A DNA stretch of 64,000 nucleotides, taken from the NCBI GenBank assembly GCA_014905825.1, contig JACGCN010000009.1, positions 1,364,001-1,428,000 on the forward strand. Reading direction: 5' to 3'. The stretch is from Lyophyllum atratum (Eukaryota > Basidiomycota > Agaricomycetes > Agaricales > Lyophyllaceae). Position numbers and translations under genes: made by a program. Position 1 is the first letter of the stretch. Every line of letters starts with the position of its first letter. Below are positions 46,947-59,233 of this stretch, in pieces. Below the pieces are notes generated by a model. It searched no databases. It was not told where the DNA came from and was given only the letters and a program-made list of their open reading frames with translations.

Positions 46947-49112
46947 ATGTCGTTCAACCCAATGTCACCTCTGATACCCTACCGAACGTTCTGATTCTGG
47001 TCTTGGAACAGCGAGTAGAGACCCACATCTCTCATCGAGGCTTTCAAGTGCCTGACCCGTGGGTACCCAGAGGAGTTTTACCCAGCTCGGAGGATACTGA
47101 CCACCTGGACATGTAGGTTCGCGCCAAGACATAGGCCTGGATCGTCTTTCTTCAATGCACTGTTAGCGACAGCCCTATTTCGATGCTGGCATATCCTCCT
47201 TTTCTTCGCCGCGTGGGCCACCCTTATCTCTGTTCTGAATGCACAAGGCCATAAGCTGTTCATACAGCCCACGCTCCTGACAGTGTACGTTATACTTTAT
47301 CCGACGTGGTGCTGCTAATGAACTGACTGATAGTCTGCAGAATTGGTACGGTATTGGGTTTCGTGATATCGTACAGGACGACGTCGTCGTTCGAGCGGTA
47401 CAATGAGGGCAGGAGGTTGTGGTCACAAGTGATTTTGGCGAGTCGTACCTTTGCACGGACAACTTGGTTCCACGTTCCTGGTGCGTCCTAGATTGACTCT
47501 CGAAGGATTGTGATCTAACGGTTTAACCTTGTTCAGACCAGCCTGCTACGCAGCAAATAACCGCTGACGAAATGGCGTCGAGATCCATGATCGAGAAAAA
47601 GACGGCGATCAACCTTCTGGAGGCATATGCCATTTCAATCAAGCACTACCTTCGCGGTGAGGATGGCATCTACTATCAGTACGCCGCACCCTTTTCCACG
47701 GATCAACCTCATACTGAAACAAACTCTCAGGGATCTCTACTACCTGGTCAAGTTTCTACCTGCCTATGCCTTGCCTGCAGGCATTCCGTCCGCATCCGAC
47801 CTCAGGTCGCCAGAGTATACAAACGGACCCGCTAGCCCCAGAGACGTCCGGCTCCCCTCTTCGCCCGGTGCCAACTGCTTCCTCTACCAACGAAGCTATG
47901 CCTCCGCGCCCGACCTCCTACCTACGCCCGTGACGTCATCAGGTTCGAAGAAAACGACATTTCTAGATCCTCCCCCGCACACACCTTTTTCCATGCCTCG
48001 TGAGAAGACTATATTGCCTCCAGGTGATGAGGCGTTCCTGCTGCCTGGGCGTTTGCCGCCTAAATACCACATCTTCGACCTTTTCCCGTTCTCGCTACTT
48101 GTCAAATGGCTCACCAAACGTGGGCGCGAGGTCAAGGGTAAGAAGGCCACAAAGCTTAGGGCGAAGATGCGCCAGAATGCAGTGTCGCATAACCTACCGC
48201 TTGAGATCTCGCTATACCTGGTATGTTTGTGACATGGGTCCGTGTATCCGATGCTGATACGATGCGCAGAGCTCATACATCGCTGCGCTTCAGCATAGGA
48301 AGCAGGTTGATGTGCCGACAAGCAGTGAGTTGGGCTTGACAAGTTCGCGGTGTACCAGCTGACTGGCTGTACCCCTAGACACCCTTTTGCAGTCTCTGAA
48401 TCAGCTCGTGGACGCACTCACGGGTCTAGAACGTATCCTTACGACTCCGATCCCTTTTTCGTGAGCACGGCAGTCTGTTTCCGTGCCAGCCGCCGCTAAT
48501 GGCCACGGTGATAAGATATTCCATCCATCTCTGGGTTGTCACCGTCATTTACTGCTTCTTCTTGGTACGAGATCGCACTTGATACGACCTTCTACTATCT
48601 TCTCTTAACTTCCGTTTCGCAAGCCATTCCAGATCTGGAGCACACTGAAATGGGTGACAATACCTGGCACTGTCATTCTCGTAAGTCCAGTCTTATACCG
48701 AACCCCCTCCCTTTCGCTAACATGTTTCCAGTCATTCATGTTCTTCGGGTTCTTGGTAGCTGGCGAAGAAATTGAAAGTGAGACCTCTGCCCATCCTCGT
48801 AGGACTACTGACTGACGGGCCTTCCCAGACCCTTTTGGCTACGACAAAAATGACCTGGTATGCTCTTTCATCATAGGTCGCACATTGTCCGCTGACTATC
48901 TCTTTTAGAATCTTGACCACTTCACGAACAACATCATTCGTAACGAATTGCGGGCCATTACCTCTGCACCCGCTCCTGATCCCGCCCGCTGGGCGTTTTC
49001 TGCAGAAAACGACCTCCTCTTTTCCAATAAAAATGACAGTGAACGCATCTCACCGCTCGAATGGATGCAGAGAGGTCATATAGAGATGCAGAAGACCATG
49101 AGCATCTTTTGA
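46947..49112 (+). CDS. Bestrophin-like (UPF0187) anion channel family protein
   Basis: Well-supported exons are 47167..47284, 47341..47480, 47537..47678, 47731..48220, 48270..48324, 48379..48460, 48516..48564, 48633..48680, 48732..48777, 48829..48857 and 48909..49112, all in consistent phase. A preceding exon ends at 47112 (EEFYPARRILTTWT), and its start is unresolved; 46947 is only a candidate ATG. Helix-rich segments HILLFFAAWATLISVL and TVLGFVISYRTTSSFERYNE are followed by WVVTVIYCFFLPFQIW, and the C-terminal signature ENPFGYDKNDLNLDHF is the bestrophin-family hallmark. A long cytoplasmic Pro/Ser-rich insert lies at about 47760-48090. Family knowledge: bestrophins conduct Cl-/HCO3-; fungal members are poorly studied. 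Confidence 0.85.
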
Positions 49113-49522
49113 AGCCGGCCTCCGCCATAGATTTGGACACTCGTTCTTGTTGCTGTTTATTTCCTGCTTCTCTATGCATAGGTTCCACCCACACATCTCC
49201 CCCATACACACGTACGCTCTGCATGCTTCATGCGCGCATTGGACATTAGACATTGTTATTAATTCCTAAGCACTCTTACACTTCGGCGGCCGAAGACAAA
49301 CCCCACATGTTCCTTGTCGGGACCACCCGTGGGTAATATCACTACATATCACTATCACTACATTAAACGTCCAGAACGTGGCAGGTTTCGCCTGCCTTCC
49401 TCGTCGAACTTGAAGAAGGGATCGTGAGAGTCATTACCCCACGGCTTTAGATAAACAGCTGGTACGGGGCCCGATTACTGTCTTTAAATACTTTCAGCTT
49501 GAATGCTTCGCGCTAACGCCCC
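49113..49522. other. Short intergenic region
   Basis: Promoter side of the cytochrome P450; no gene. Confidence 0.5.
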
Positions 49523-51673
49523 ATGATGTCTTTACCTGCTTTACTTTTGCCAACCCTTGCCATAGCCACCGGTCTCTTCATCGCCTCGAGCGTGTGCAGC
49601 GCTTGGGTCGCCAGACGCGAGGCGAGTTCCACACCTTTCCTCATGTCGAGTTCTTCAGAGCTGACACCAATCCCCAGCTGAATAAAATTCCGACTGTTGG
49701 ACGCTCTGGAGTCCTCTCCTCGTACATTGAAGCATATAAGGGACTCTGGAATAGCCGTGACCTGCTCCAGGAAGGATATGATAAGGCTTGTGAATATTTC
49801 TCCCTGAAAGTCCACCGAACTCAATCTGGACGCGTCTTATAGTATCGTGGTTCTGCCTTCAAAATTCCTGGCATCTTCAAATGGACAGTTATTGTTAGTG
49901 GCACGCAGATGGTGGATGATCTGCGGAAGGCCCCAAATGACCAAGTCTCTTTTTGGGAAGCTGTTGGGGAGGTATGATACATCATTTTCACCTACATTAT
50001 CAAGGTCTCTAATAAGATCACCATAGTCCACCCAGATTGAATATACTATGGGGCGAGAAATACATCACGACCCTTACCACGTCGCGGTGGTACGCTCTGC
50101 GCTTACACGCAGCCTAGTTGAGCGTTTCTCCGACGTGCAAGATGAGATCGTCACAGCCTTCGCAGAACTTATACCCGCGACTGAAGGTGAGTGGAATGCT
50201 CTTGTACCGTTGGCGGAGACTGACTGCGTTGTTTCTGGCCTTATACTAGCCTGGACCAACGTACTTGCACTCCCTACGGTTATGAAAATCGTCTGTCGGT
50301 CGAGCAACCGCCTCTTCGTCGGGCTTCCTCTTTGTGCGGGTTTCCGACGATATGACATGAGTTTCCTCGCTAATGAGCTTGCAGGTCGAGACCCAGACTA
50401 CATGTCCCTGAATATAGATTTCACGATCGACGTCATCAAAGCCGCGAATATCATCAACCTGTTCCCCAACTTTCTCAAGCCGTGAGTTCATCTAGTCATA
50501 GCCGGTCATGCGTGAAGTCCTGTTTCTAACATAGTGGCACAGGATAGCCGGTCGCCTATTCTCCGGTGTCCCGACAGGCATCAGACGCGGTGTGCGGCAT
50601 CTCCGTCCAACCATAGAAGAGCGGCTTCGACAGGAAGAGATACACGGAAAGGAATGGCCTGGGAAGCCTGTGAGGAATCTTCAGATCTCCTGTATACATA
50701 ATTACTGACGCCTTTGCCCATATTATAGAATGACTACTTGACCTGGGTGCTGGATCTTGCCCAAGGACAGCAGCGCACCGTGCGCGATCTTACGCTCCGC
50801 GTTCTGGCAGTCAACTTTGCGGCCATCCACACGACGTCAATGGTCAGGACTCAGCTGTTCATACATAGGGTGCATGGCTTATGATGTCGCTCTCCTCCAG
50901 GCTTTTACCCAAGTCTTATTCGATCTTGCGGCATACCCGTCCTACGTCCCAGCCCTACGAGAGGAAGTCGAGGCAGTGATCAAAACGGAGGGCCTGACAA
51001 AAGTCTCGTTGCACAAAATGCGAAAATTGGACAGCTTCATCAAAGAATCCCAGCGTTTAGGAGGGAACGGCGCCAGTACGAGCTTCCGCTATTTTTCCGC
51101 TGCCACCCGACCTCATGGAATGATCTTATGGTTCAGTTGTCATGCAGCGCAAAATTCTTAAAGACTTTGCATTTTCTGATGGGACAGTGATCCCAAAGGG
51201 ACATATGGTTGCTGTTGCCAACTTCGCCATGCACCGCGACGAGGTAAGTATGTTAGATCCGCTGACCTGCCACTGCAGAGACCACTAAACTGTATACCCA
51301 CAGCATAACTACGACAACCCCAACACATTCGACGGATTTAGGTTTGCCGACTTAAGAGATTCCGAAGTGGAAGGTTTCAGCAAACACCAAATGATCTCGC
51401 TCGGGCTGGACTATATCGTCTTTGGACATGGGCGCCACGCATGGTACGCTTGCAGTGATCTCCCTGGATATTTCTCCGACCTGATGACTTTCCGAATTCA
51501 TCAGTCCTGGTCGTTTCTTCGCTGTCAATGAGCTCAAAGCCTTGCTCGCACACGTTCTATTAAATTACGACGTGGCTTTTGAAAACGGCGTGCGCCCAGC
51601 GGATCGCTGTTATGGTTATTCAATCGTTCCAGACCCGACCGCTTCGGTCATGTTCAGGAAGCGACGTTCCTAG
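49523..51673 (+). CDS. Cytochrome P450 monooxygenase, about 503 aa, 12 exons
   Basis: Model join(49523..49606, 49651..49785, 49843..49971, 50036..50186, 50250..50333, 50385..50481, 50543..50669, 50729..50842, 50901..51075, 51137..51243, 51304..51443, 51505..51673), 1512 nt. A hydrophobic N-terminal anchor (LPALLLPTLAIATGLFIASS) is followed by NKIPTVGRSGVLSSYIEAY. The I-helix region is VLAVNFAAIHTTSMAFTQVL, with the K-helix pair in FIKESQR. The heme loop FGHGRHACPGRFF carries the thiolate Cys. It resembles Agaricomycete microsomal P450s of the ent-kaurene-oxidase-like group; the substrate is unknown. Exon 1/2 joining is uncertain (49592-49650). The exon 2 end at AAG|GC would be a GC-AG intron; a weak GT alternative lies 24 nt downstream. 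It needs a reductase partner at the ER. Confidence 0.85.
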
Positions 51674-52181
51674 GCAGTTCCAAGGTCACCGATTCAAATA
51701 CCGGATACGTAGATATTGGATGCGCCGTCATGAGGTCCCGAGGGTGGAATGGGGAGGCTTCACAACCAACCACAGGAAGTTGTTGTCGGCACCAGTCGGA
51801 AAGAAAATAAAGAGGTACTAGCAGGTGTCGCATAGAAAATTGGAAAATTCTCAGCATCTATCATTTTCAATCCGCGTACAGGTATGGCAGCCGGAATTTG
51901 CGTTCATGCTCTGGGTGGGTTGATATGGAAGGCGTGAGCTTTACAACCACGTCGAGTGTCTATGCACTTACACGACCTCATGTAATGGCGGACACAGGAG
52001 ACTTCTATCAAGCGAGAGTAGCAACATAATCACCGTGGGTAGACAGATACAGGCTATACATTGATACATTGATCATTGCAACAACAAGCAGACATCAAAA
52101 ATCATGCATGGACATGCGGAAACTCATGAATCGCATCGTCTTTCATAACCTCGACCTATAGCACTGTGACGCACACAACAC
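51674..52181. other. Convergent 3' regions
   Basis: Spacer between the P450 and the exchanger gene; no gene seen. Confidence 0.5.
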
Positions 52182-54162
52182 CTAAGAGCAAAGGAGTGGT
52201 CCCCCCTGGATCAACCTCACTGTCTCTGGGAAGTTCCAGAAGCAGAGTGCGATCATTGTGTAAACCGCTGCGCGACAAACGATCATTTATTAGTACGATG
52301 CAGCACGTCAGATAGTAAAAAACATACCAATCATCACGAACCCACTCATCCAATGAGACTTCCCATCTTCCACCGAGAACTTGACCAACAACACCGAGAA
52401 GAACAAGACCTATCACACCGCACCCATCAACAAAACAAATCTGCCTGTCAAGCAAACAACCACATACCACCGTCTCCAAAGGATCAAACAGCAGCGTCAA
52501 AGGCTTCCCCATCCCCCACGCAATAAGAATAAGCATGGGGATGACGAACAGCGCAATCTGTATACAGCTCCCCACCGCCACGCTCATCGCCAGATCGAAC
52601 TTGCCCTTCCTTGCGACCATGACGGCCGTGGTGTGCTCCGCGGCGTTACTGATGATGGGAATGACGATGAGCGTGATCCACTCCTTCGACACGTTCGGGT
52701 GCGCGGCGACGAGCCCCTCGAGGGACCCGACGAGGTGGTCGGCCGTGACGTATGCTAGAGCCGTGGATGCGACGAGTAGGAAGAGCGCGACGGGGGCGTT
52801 GAGCTTGAGGTGCTCGGCTGAGGAGGACGTGGAAGAGACCATGCTCGGAAGGGACTCGGTGGAGGCCCGGGCGAAGGTGGAGCTTTTCGAAGAGGCGATT
52901 GAGGATCCGGTTTGACAGGTGTCCAGGAAGAGATGGTTGTGCGAATAGAATTGGAAGAACAGCTATGAAACAAAGGTAAGTGTCGTCGATGGACCCTGCA
53001 GTATCAAGACATACATATGCAAAATATCTGCGGGCGATTGGTAAGAACATTGTGGATAGGGTGTACAACAGAAAAAGCTTACATCGAGATTAGGATGATC
53101 GCACTTCCGCGGCTAAGTTGTAAGAGGATCTCGACCTCCCTTCCAGGAGCAAGCCTATTCTCCAGATATTCGTGCTACGATGAACTGTCAGCTAGAGTAC
53201 TGTACCCAGAAAACGTCGGATGACATACGAAGGCCGCGGGGACAATCAGCGAAGTGACACAAACGATCATCAATGAAGAGTTGAGTTGCGCCACCATAGG
53301 CTGGAACTCCTGCTGATGGAAGCGGAAACCTCCAACTACGAAGATATCAGCCAGGTATCCTGAGACTTGGCAAGAAGGAAGACGTACCGATAAAAGCCAT
53401 TCCCAAAACCAAGAGCAAATTGCTCAGCAGACCGCCCAAGAGGGAGCTCTGCACAAGCTCAAGTTCACACTGAAAGGCACACCATCAGCTCTGGACACCT
53501 ACGCAGTAATAATCGAGACCTACCCTCTGTAGCGCAATACCCGCGATGATCATCTCGACGATGTTTCCCAGCGTGGCGTTCAACAACCCACCAACACTCT
53601 GGCTGGTCCTCAGTGCGATCTGCTCGGTCCCAAGTCCCAACAGAGCGGCAAGGGGGATAATACCGAGCGCAGAGAAGATGAAGACGATGGTGGCGCTCTG
53701 GTGCGTATAGTGGAGGGCCCAGGAGACGGGGATGAACACCAAGCAGATGTTGAGCGGCGTGTACTTGACTGCCGCGAGGGCGGACTCCTTGTACGTCGGC
53801 CTAGGTCCTAAGGCGTGGGTGGGCGTGAATAGGGTGCGGAGGCGGGCGCCGGTGCTGAGGCCCTTCGGGCGGATCGCGCGCGTCCGAGCGGTCACCACCT
53901 CAGCCTTTGAGACGGCCAGTATAGCCTCTTGTTTCTCTTCGTCAACGATGTGTACGTTGACATCGTGTGCACTGACAGAGGTCCGGGTGGGGGACGTGAG
54001 GGGACTATTCGGCTCATCACCCAGCTTCATTTCAGACGACCTATGGAGGGAACCACTACTAGGGGGTTCGTCGTCATCTTCAGCGACGACAGAAGGGCGT
54101 GTTGGCAGGGGCAGAACATGGCTTTGGGCATTGTTAGCGGGGGCAGCAGAGGAATCTCCCAT
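52182..54162 (-). CDS. Vacuolar Ca2+/H+ exchanger (CAX family), 531 aa, 8 exons
   Basis: Model complement(52182..52267, 52328..52409, 52468..52962, 53015..53027, 53083..53174, 53229..53335, 53388..53469, 53524..54162), 1596 nt. A long acidic/Ser-rich cytosolic N-terminus (about 120 residues) precedes eleven-helix-type membrane segments. The two CAX signatures are present: SVGGLLNATLGNIVEMIIAG and IPIISNAAEHTTAVMVARKG, each with the cation-binding Glu in GNxxE or NAAEH. The loop between the two halves is Ser/Thr-rich (DTCQTGSSIASSKSST). Family members load Ca2+ into vacuoles in exchange for H+, downstream of calcineurin signalling in fungi. One exon is only 13 nt. All key residues look intact. 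Confidence 0.92.
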
Positions 54163-55212
54163 TCACGTTGAGGAGGGTATTAGAAAAAAGGGGGTGGGAG
54201 GCGTGGCTGTGGTAATTGCAGACGCCTTATATGTCGCCGGGGGTCGCTTGGTATTTTCTTGGCGTCTCATCTCCGCATCACGTTCCTGGTCACGTTATTG
54301 CCTCCCGCCTGTGACGGGTTGCCCGTTTTGGAGTGGCCGAGTGCGTCAAGATGACGCAAACGGCCAACGTAGAGTGAAGTGCACATTAGGCAGCGGCCTG
54401 AGCAAGGATGTGATGAAAGTTGAAAGCCCTCCAGTATCCCCAGGCATTCCGTTGCGAGTTCCGAGACATAGGGTCGTGTTCGAGTCGTATATTAACAGGG
54501 GCGCTTGATTTAACCAATTAATGCGGTACCGTGTTCGCCACCCACATACATACACGCGGACGGAAATGCACATTTTGCAGGGGTCGCGTCATAATGGTGA
54601 TTTGTCGACGGGCACCGCCTCCGAGTATTCCCAGAATACCCTGGGTCTGCATAGACGCGAAATCCGGGGCATGTCCACTCGGTTGGAAGCGTCCGTTGGT
54701 ACTGATAAAAGCCGTCTTTCAACCCCACAATGTCTCGGTCAGAAGCTGCTTGTACGACATACATGATGGCATACCTGATCAAGTAGCCAAGTTATAACTT
54801 GTTCGCCCTTGATAAGCAACATCCCGTAAGGCTGGGCGGCGCGTGATACAAAACGTGTCTTGGGGAATAAGTCGCCAAGAGATGCAGTTGAGCATGGTCG
54901 ACACGACATATCGAAAGCCATATGTCTCCTAACAAGCTCGGAATCAACGGAACCACGGGTTTATGGACGCGTCTACGCCTGTCTACGCTACCGGAAACAG
55001 AATCGGTTTTGGCCACTCTTCATGAGATAAGCGATGTTGATTAAATTTATTGGCCCGTTAATTACGCATGGAGCAGCGTAGGGGTGGTTGTGTGCAGGTG
55101 ATAGCGCGGTTTGAGCATCGAAAAATGGGGGGAACCAAGTCGTACAGGCCTGTAGGGCGAAGACGTCGAAAGTGAGCCTGAAAATCGAGTGGTGGGATGG
55201 TTGATAGAATAC
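54163..55212. other. Divergent intergenic region
   Basis: Upstream of the exchanger and of the small gene at 55501. Short ORFs only. Confidence 0.4.
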
Positions 55213-55305
55213 AAGCTTCCAGTCGACGACGCGGCCATACTGGGTCGAAACAAGACCAAACCCTTGGTCGATGTGGCTCTTTCGCTTGCAAGTGTTGGTT
55301 GATCG

Positions 55306-55316
55306 TGTCTATATAA
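55306..55316 (+). promoter_or_regulatory. Putative TATA box of the small gene
   Basis: ctatataaagc lies about 190 bp before the ATG at 55501. A probable 5' UTR intron (55444-55488, GTACGT...CCGCAG) lies between them. Confidence 0.5.
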
Positions 55317-55500
55317 AGCGTTGTCCAGTTCCACAAAGTAACGACTTGCCACTGCCTCTACGACAGCCTTAAATACTTTTGAAACTCTCCAATCAGCACA
55401 AAGCCACATCCCGCATCCTCATTCAAACAAAGGATTTTGCCTAGTACGTATATCATTGCTCAACTCTGTGTCCCTTGCTGACCCGCAGTCCACCTCAGAG

Positions 55501-55824
55501 ATGGCCGTGAAAATGCTGGGTTATATCGTTAGCGACGAACAGCTGTTGGATTGGGGCAAGGAGATGAAGCTCGGAACAGATGAGTCGGAAAACGCCAAGG
55601 AGAATACCATCGTCGAGGCAGCGACCTACCTCTTTGTTCTCGGAGGACTCTTTGGACATGGGAGGCTGGTTGGTGTGAGCGTCAACGGCAAACAGCGGAC
55701 ATGCCTTGCCGTCGCCTGCAATGATCCCGATGAGCGTTTTCCGATGCCAGCGCGAAGAAAGCTCGATAAGTTCAAGGAAGTCTTGAACACAGACTTGGAG
55801 CCCAGATGGTATAAATATGCATGA
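55501..55824 (+). CDS. Small uncharacterised basidiomycete protein, 107 aa
   Basis: A single coding exon starting MAVKMLGYIVSDEQLLDWGK. The middle is LGGLFGHGRLVGVSVNGKQR followed by TCLAVACNDPDERF, and it ends RKLDKFKEVLNTDLEPRWYK. The start at 55501 follows a likely 5' UTR intron (55444-55488). Similar short proteins beginning with a LGYI-(V/I)-D/E block and ending in a DxEPxWY motif are, to my knowledge, common in Agaricomycetes without an assigned role. There is no signal peptide or membrane segment. The gene is bracketed by the 80-bp direct repeats at 55213 and 55824. Confidence 0.7.
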   Translation: MAVKMLGYIVSDEQLLDWGKEMKLGTDESENAKENTIVEAATYLFVLGGLFGHGRLVGVSVNGKQRTCLAVACNDPDERFPMPARRKLDKFKEVLNTDLEPRWYKYA

Positions 55825-56285
55825 AGCTTCCAGTCGACGACCATACGGTACATACCAGGTCGAAACGAGACCAACCCTTGTCGATGCGGTCCTTTCGCTT
55901 GCAGACCTCCTCCAATGACGTCGATCGCAGTTGCTATACGGGAGAAGTGATAGGAGGAAATACGGAAATTGAAATGCAAGAGTAACTTGCTTCGTTTTGC
56001 ATAAATAACACCACAGATTCGCCAGGGGAGTGTTACGACTTGAGTTGGCGGAAGGTGTCAGTAGCAACGATATCAGATATAGTCTTGAGCGCCATTACAA
56101 TGGCTTAACGTCAGTATTTATGTTGATTCAAAACTTGGAGAAGAGGAAAGAGAAAGAAAAAGGAGCTCGAGCATTACTGTCAAAAAATCCCTTCCTCTTC
56201 GATTCATACGACAGGATAAATTCCATTATATAGTGGAGAGCTAGGATTTTTAAGACTAGGTTTGATAAAATTTCCAAATCCTCAG
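55825..56285. other. Convergent spacer
   Basis: The remainder of repeat unit 2 and AT-rich sequence. No gene. Confidence 0.5.
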
Positions 56286-56965
56286 TTACCACCTCCGGCT
56301 TCCCCACTGTCCAGACCGCCACCATGGCCATCTGCCGCCATTGCCACCATTGCCACCATTGCCACCATTACCGCCATTACCGCCGTTTCCCGAACCGTGC
56401 CAGCCGCCACCGTGCCAACCACCACCGTTCCAACCTCCACCATTCCAGCCACCTCCATTCCAGCCGCCATTGTTCCAACCTCCACCGTGCCAATTACCTC
56501 CGCCGTTACCTCCGTTTCCGCCATTTCCACCGTTTCCGCCATTTCCACCGCCGCCACTATTCCAGCCGCCGCCATGCCAATTGCCTCCACCATTGCCGCC
56601 ATTACCACCATTGCCGCCATTTCCCCCGTTACCACCACCTCCACTGTTCCAACCACCACCATCGCCACCTCCATTGCCTCCATTTCCTCCGTTACCACCA
56701 TTTCCGCCGTTGCCACCACCCCCATCACCATTGCCAGCGTTACCGCCATTTCCGCCATTTCCGCCATTGCCCCCATTTCCACCACCACCATTCGAAGAGA
56801 CTCCCCTAACCTAAGGCGCAAGGATATTAGCATACCAAAGAAACCAACTAGGAAAACATAACGTACCTCCATATCGTTCATCCTTGCGAATTGGGAGTCA
56901 GAGACTATGGGACTGGCGATGGCTACGCCGAGGAGTGCTGACACGACGAAAACTTGGAACTTCAT
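56286..56965 (-). CDS. Secreted Gly/Asn/Trp-rich repeat protein, 207 aa, 2 exons
   Basis: Model complement(56286..56810, 56867..56965), 624 nt. Exon 1 encodes a signal peptide (MKFQVFVVSALLGVAIASP) and a short linker. Exon 2 is almost wholly GGN repeats (N-G-G-N-G-G...) interrupted by GGGW(N/H) blocks: GGGWNSGG, NWHGGGW, then GGWNGGGWNGGGWNGGGW and GGGWHG. It ends in an arginine/tryptophan-rich tail (RWPWWRSGQWGSRRW). No cysteines are present in the mature part. Such Gly-rich secreted proteins are usually cell-wall or matrix components or antimicrobial-like peptides. The role is not known. The opposite-strand proline/threonine-rich frames are shadows of this repeat. Confidence 0.85.
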
Positions 56966-59233
56966 TTTTTATTGAAATGCGTTTTAGAAAGAGGTTGGTG
57001 ATGAGGACCGTTGATACAACAATGTGCGAATGAGGTGATGGTGGGTTGGGAGCTGTTAAAATGCTAGGAATCGTTGTCGAGAGAGCCCTTTTATAGACGC
57101 GGGAAAGGGGTTCAGAGCGACGAGAATGAGCAAGTGGGTCATTGAGAAAGGAGGCCGCCATATAGCATGTGCAGAGAACCATTCTTCAGGACGGGGTCTG
57201 CTGAGAATAGGGTTGATTGTCGAACTTGAAGCCATGCAAAGTAGCCACGGCCTGGCTTCATAATGATACACTGCTCTACATATACAGCTAAAAATCCTTA
57301 GATTTGTGTCTCAGTTAAAACATATATCTAGTGCTTCAACGCACTCACTTCATCAAGAATGGCAAAGCAGATTACGACACAGGGTTGCCGTCGCATCTTG
57401 GTCGTATCGATTCCACGCGTCAAGTGCTTGCAATCACTTAGTAAAGAGTGTGCCGTTTGTCTCCTGATTATTTTTACCTTAGACATAGCCCACATGAGTC
57501 CTTGACCCACTATACCTAAAATTTCGTCGATTTGAGGCGGGGACCACCAAGGACGTCATTGCGTGTGTTTAGGGGCTGAAAGGCAGTGTTCAGTATGAAT
57601 CATAGCTCGAAGGATACACTTACCTCCTCGAACGAATCCACCCCCTTTCTTTTACAGCTTTCAGTTCTTTAATGTGATCGCACTTTTCGCAGTATGCGTA
57701 GGTACGTGCCACAGCTGCGTGGAATAGGCCGTGGCCTCCGAATTGAGGTGCATTCCGCTTGCAAGTCACGACCCGAATACTTCTACAACGATGGGCATGC
57801 AGGAAATGCCAGCAGCGATGCCCCAGATCCGCGAAATTGGTAGATTGGCGGACAGTCCTCGATGTCACGATCCATGGTGCGAACACGGCAAGTGCTGGTT
57901 GGAACAAAAAACAAGACCAAATTTTAACTTCATCCTCATTGCATCCTCATATGCATCGCCGTTTCCTTTGCTCTTTCCAGCGTCACTGCCCCTGCTAAGG
58001 AACCCTTGGATCCAATGACATTGAACTGGGCGTCAAAGGGAGGTGCCTGCTTGAGCGTCCCAAAGTCCACGGTTTGGGAGGAATATTCTTGTCACACCAT
58101 CCGTCGGAGGTAGGATTTGGGTAGGATTTCCTACATGCCGTCCCCACAGTATGATTTAATGTTGCTATCGGGCGATCTGGGGAAGCTACGCGTTCGACGG
58201 GACAGCATGTGGAACGTAAGACCTCTCTTGAAACGTCATCACTACGGCACTCACGGGACATCTGACAGATATCGCAAGTGTGTCTAAGGGAACTCGTCCC
58301 CGAGGTACTAATCTGAGAAAAAAATACTGAAAACCTTCAGCAAAGTATATGATTTTATGTGTTAATCTACGCAAATCCATACTTTAAGAAGTAATCCGTC
58401 GGAGAAGGACCAGTTGAAGCTTGTTATCTCAAGGTATGCAGGCCCCTTAGGCTTGCTCCGGGATGCTTTTCGCCAAGGCGGACAAGCTTTACAAAGTCCA
58501 CCAAGGCTGTGTTTGCATGACCTCGGAGTCAAGTAATCTGCGTCATCTGACAGATGGTTGGCTTGACTAACCCTTGCAGGTCCTTAACACCTTTCATACT
58601 GGATCAAACCTTTTGACTGATACGCCTTTGAAACTCATCTAGACACCATGCAAGGTCTTCCGCGTTTTAGACGACAATACAGAAGGTTAGTAGCAGAAGT
58701 TGTGAGCCCCTGGTCAGAGAGCCTCGTTTACTACCAATACGTTTGTAGCGTTAGCGTCTCACTGACCTCTGCTTTAACCATTTGTCTTAGTGATCTAAAT
58801 CGTAATTTCGAGAACATGAGCGGACGACCCCACATATGTCGAGTATGATCATCACACATTGCGGCTGGGAGCCGACACCCCGGAGTCTGGCCAACGGGGT
58901 GGGAGCGCAATGAACGAAAGAACGGAAGGGTCTCGCTTCTTTGGAAGAGCGTAGCCTCGTGTGAATGTTTGTCGGCGCTGTACACGGAGGTTGGAGGTTT
59001 TTGAGCGCCTGTGCGTGTGGGTGGCTTGGATGTGCTCACGAGTCACATACCTGGTTCTGCTGTAAATTAACCACGAATCATCGAGTAGAAGGGGCGAATG
59101 CCCATGGTCGTCCCATAAATATCCGCAGGGCAACGTTGCTTTCAATCTTACATTGGCTGGTGACAGGTGCTACTAAAATGAAACATATTAGAACCCATTA
59201 AATACGACTGGGAGAAGGAAGCAGACCATGATG
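56966..59233. other. Long region without a supported gene
   Basis: 5' flank of the Gly-rich gene followed by short ORFs with no domain or consistent exon structure. Confidence 0.4.

Larger units (their letters stand above)
55213..55902. repeat. Direct repeat pair flanking a small gene
   Basis: Unit 1 (55213-55290) and unit 2 (55824-55902) share aagcttccagtcgacga, ccatac, ggtcgaaac, agacca and tcgatg plus ctttcgcttgca, with several substitutions. Unit 1 is just upstream of a TATA-like ctatataaagc and of the gene's 5' UTR. Unit 2 overlaps the stop codon. Confidence 0.7.

Noticed and set aside
56262..56861. Plus-strand Thr/Ile/Ala, His and Pro-rich ORFs
   Set aside because: Antisense shadows of the Gly/Asn-rich exon; they lack a start context, a signal peptide or splice support.
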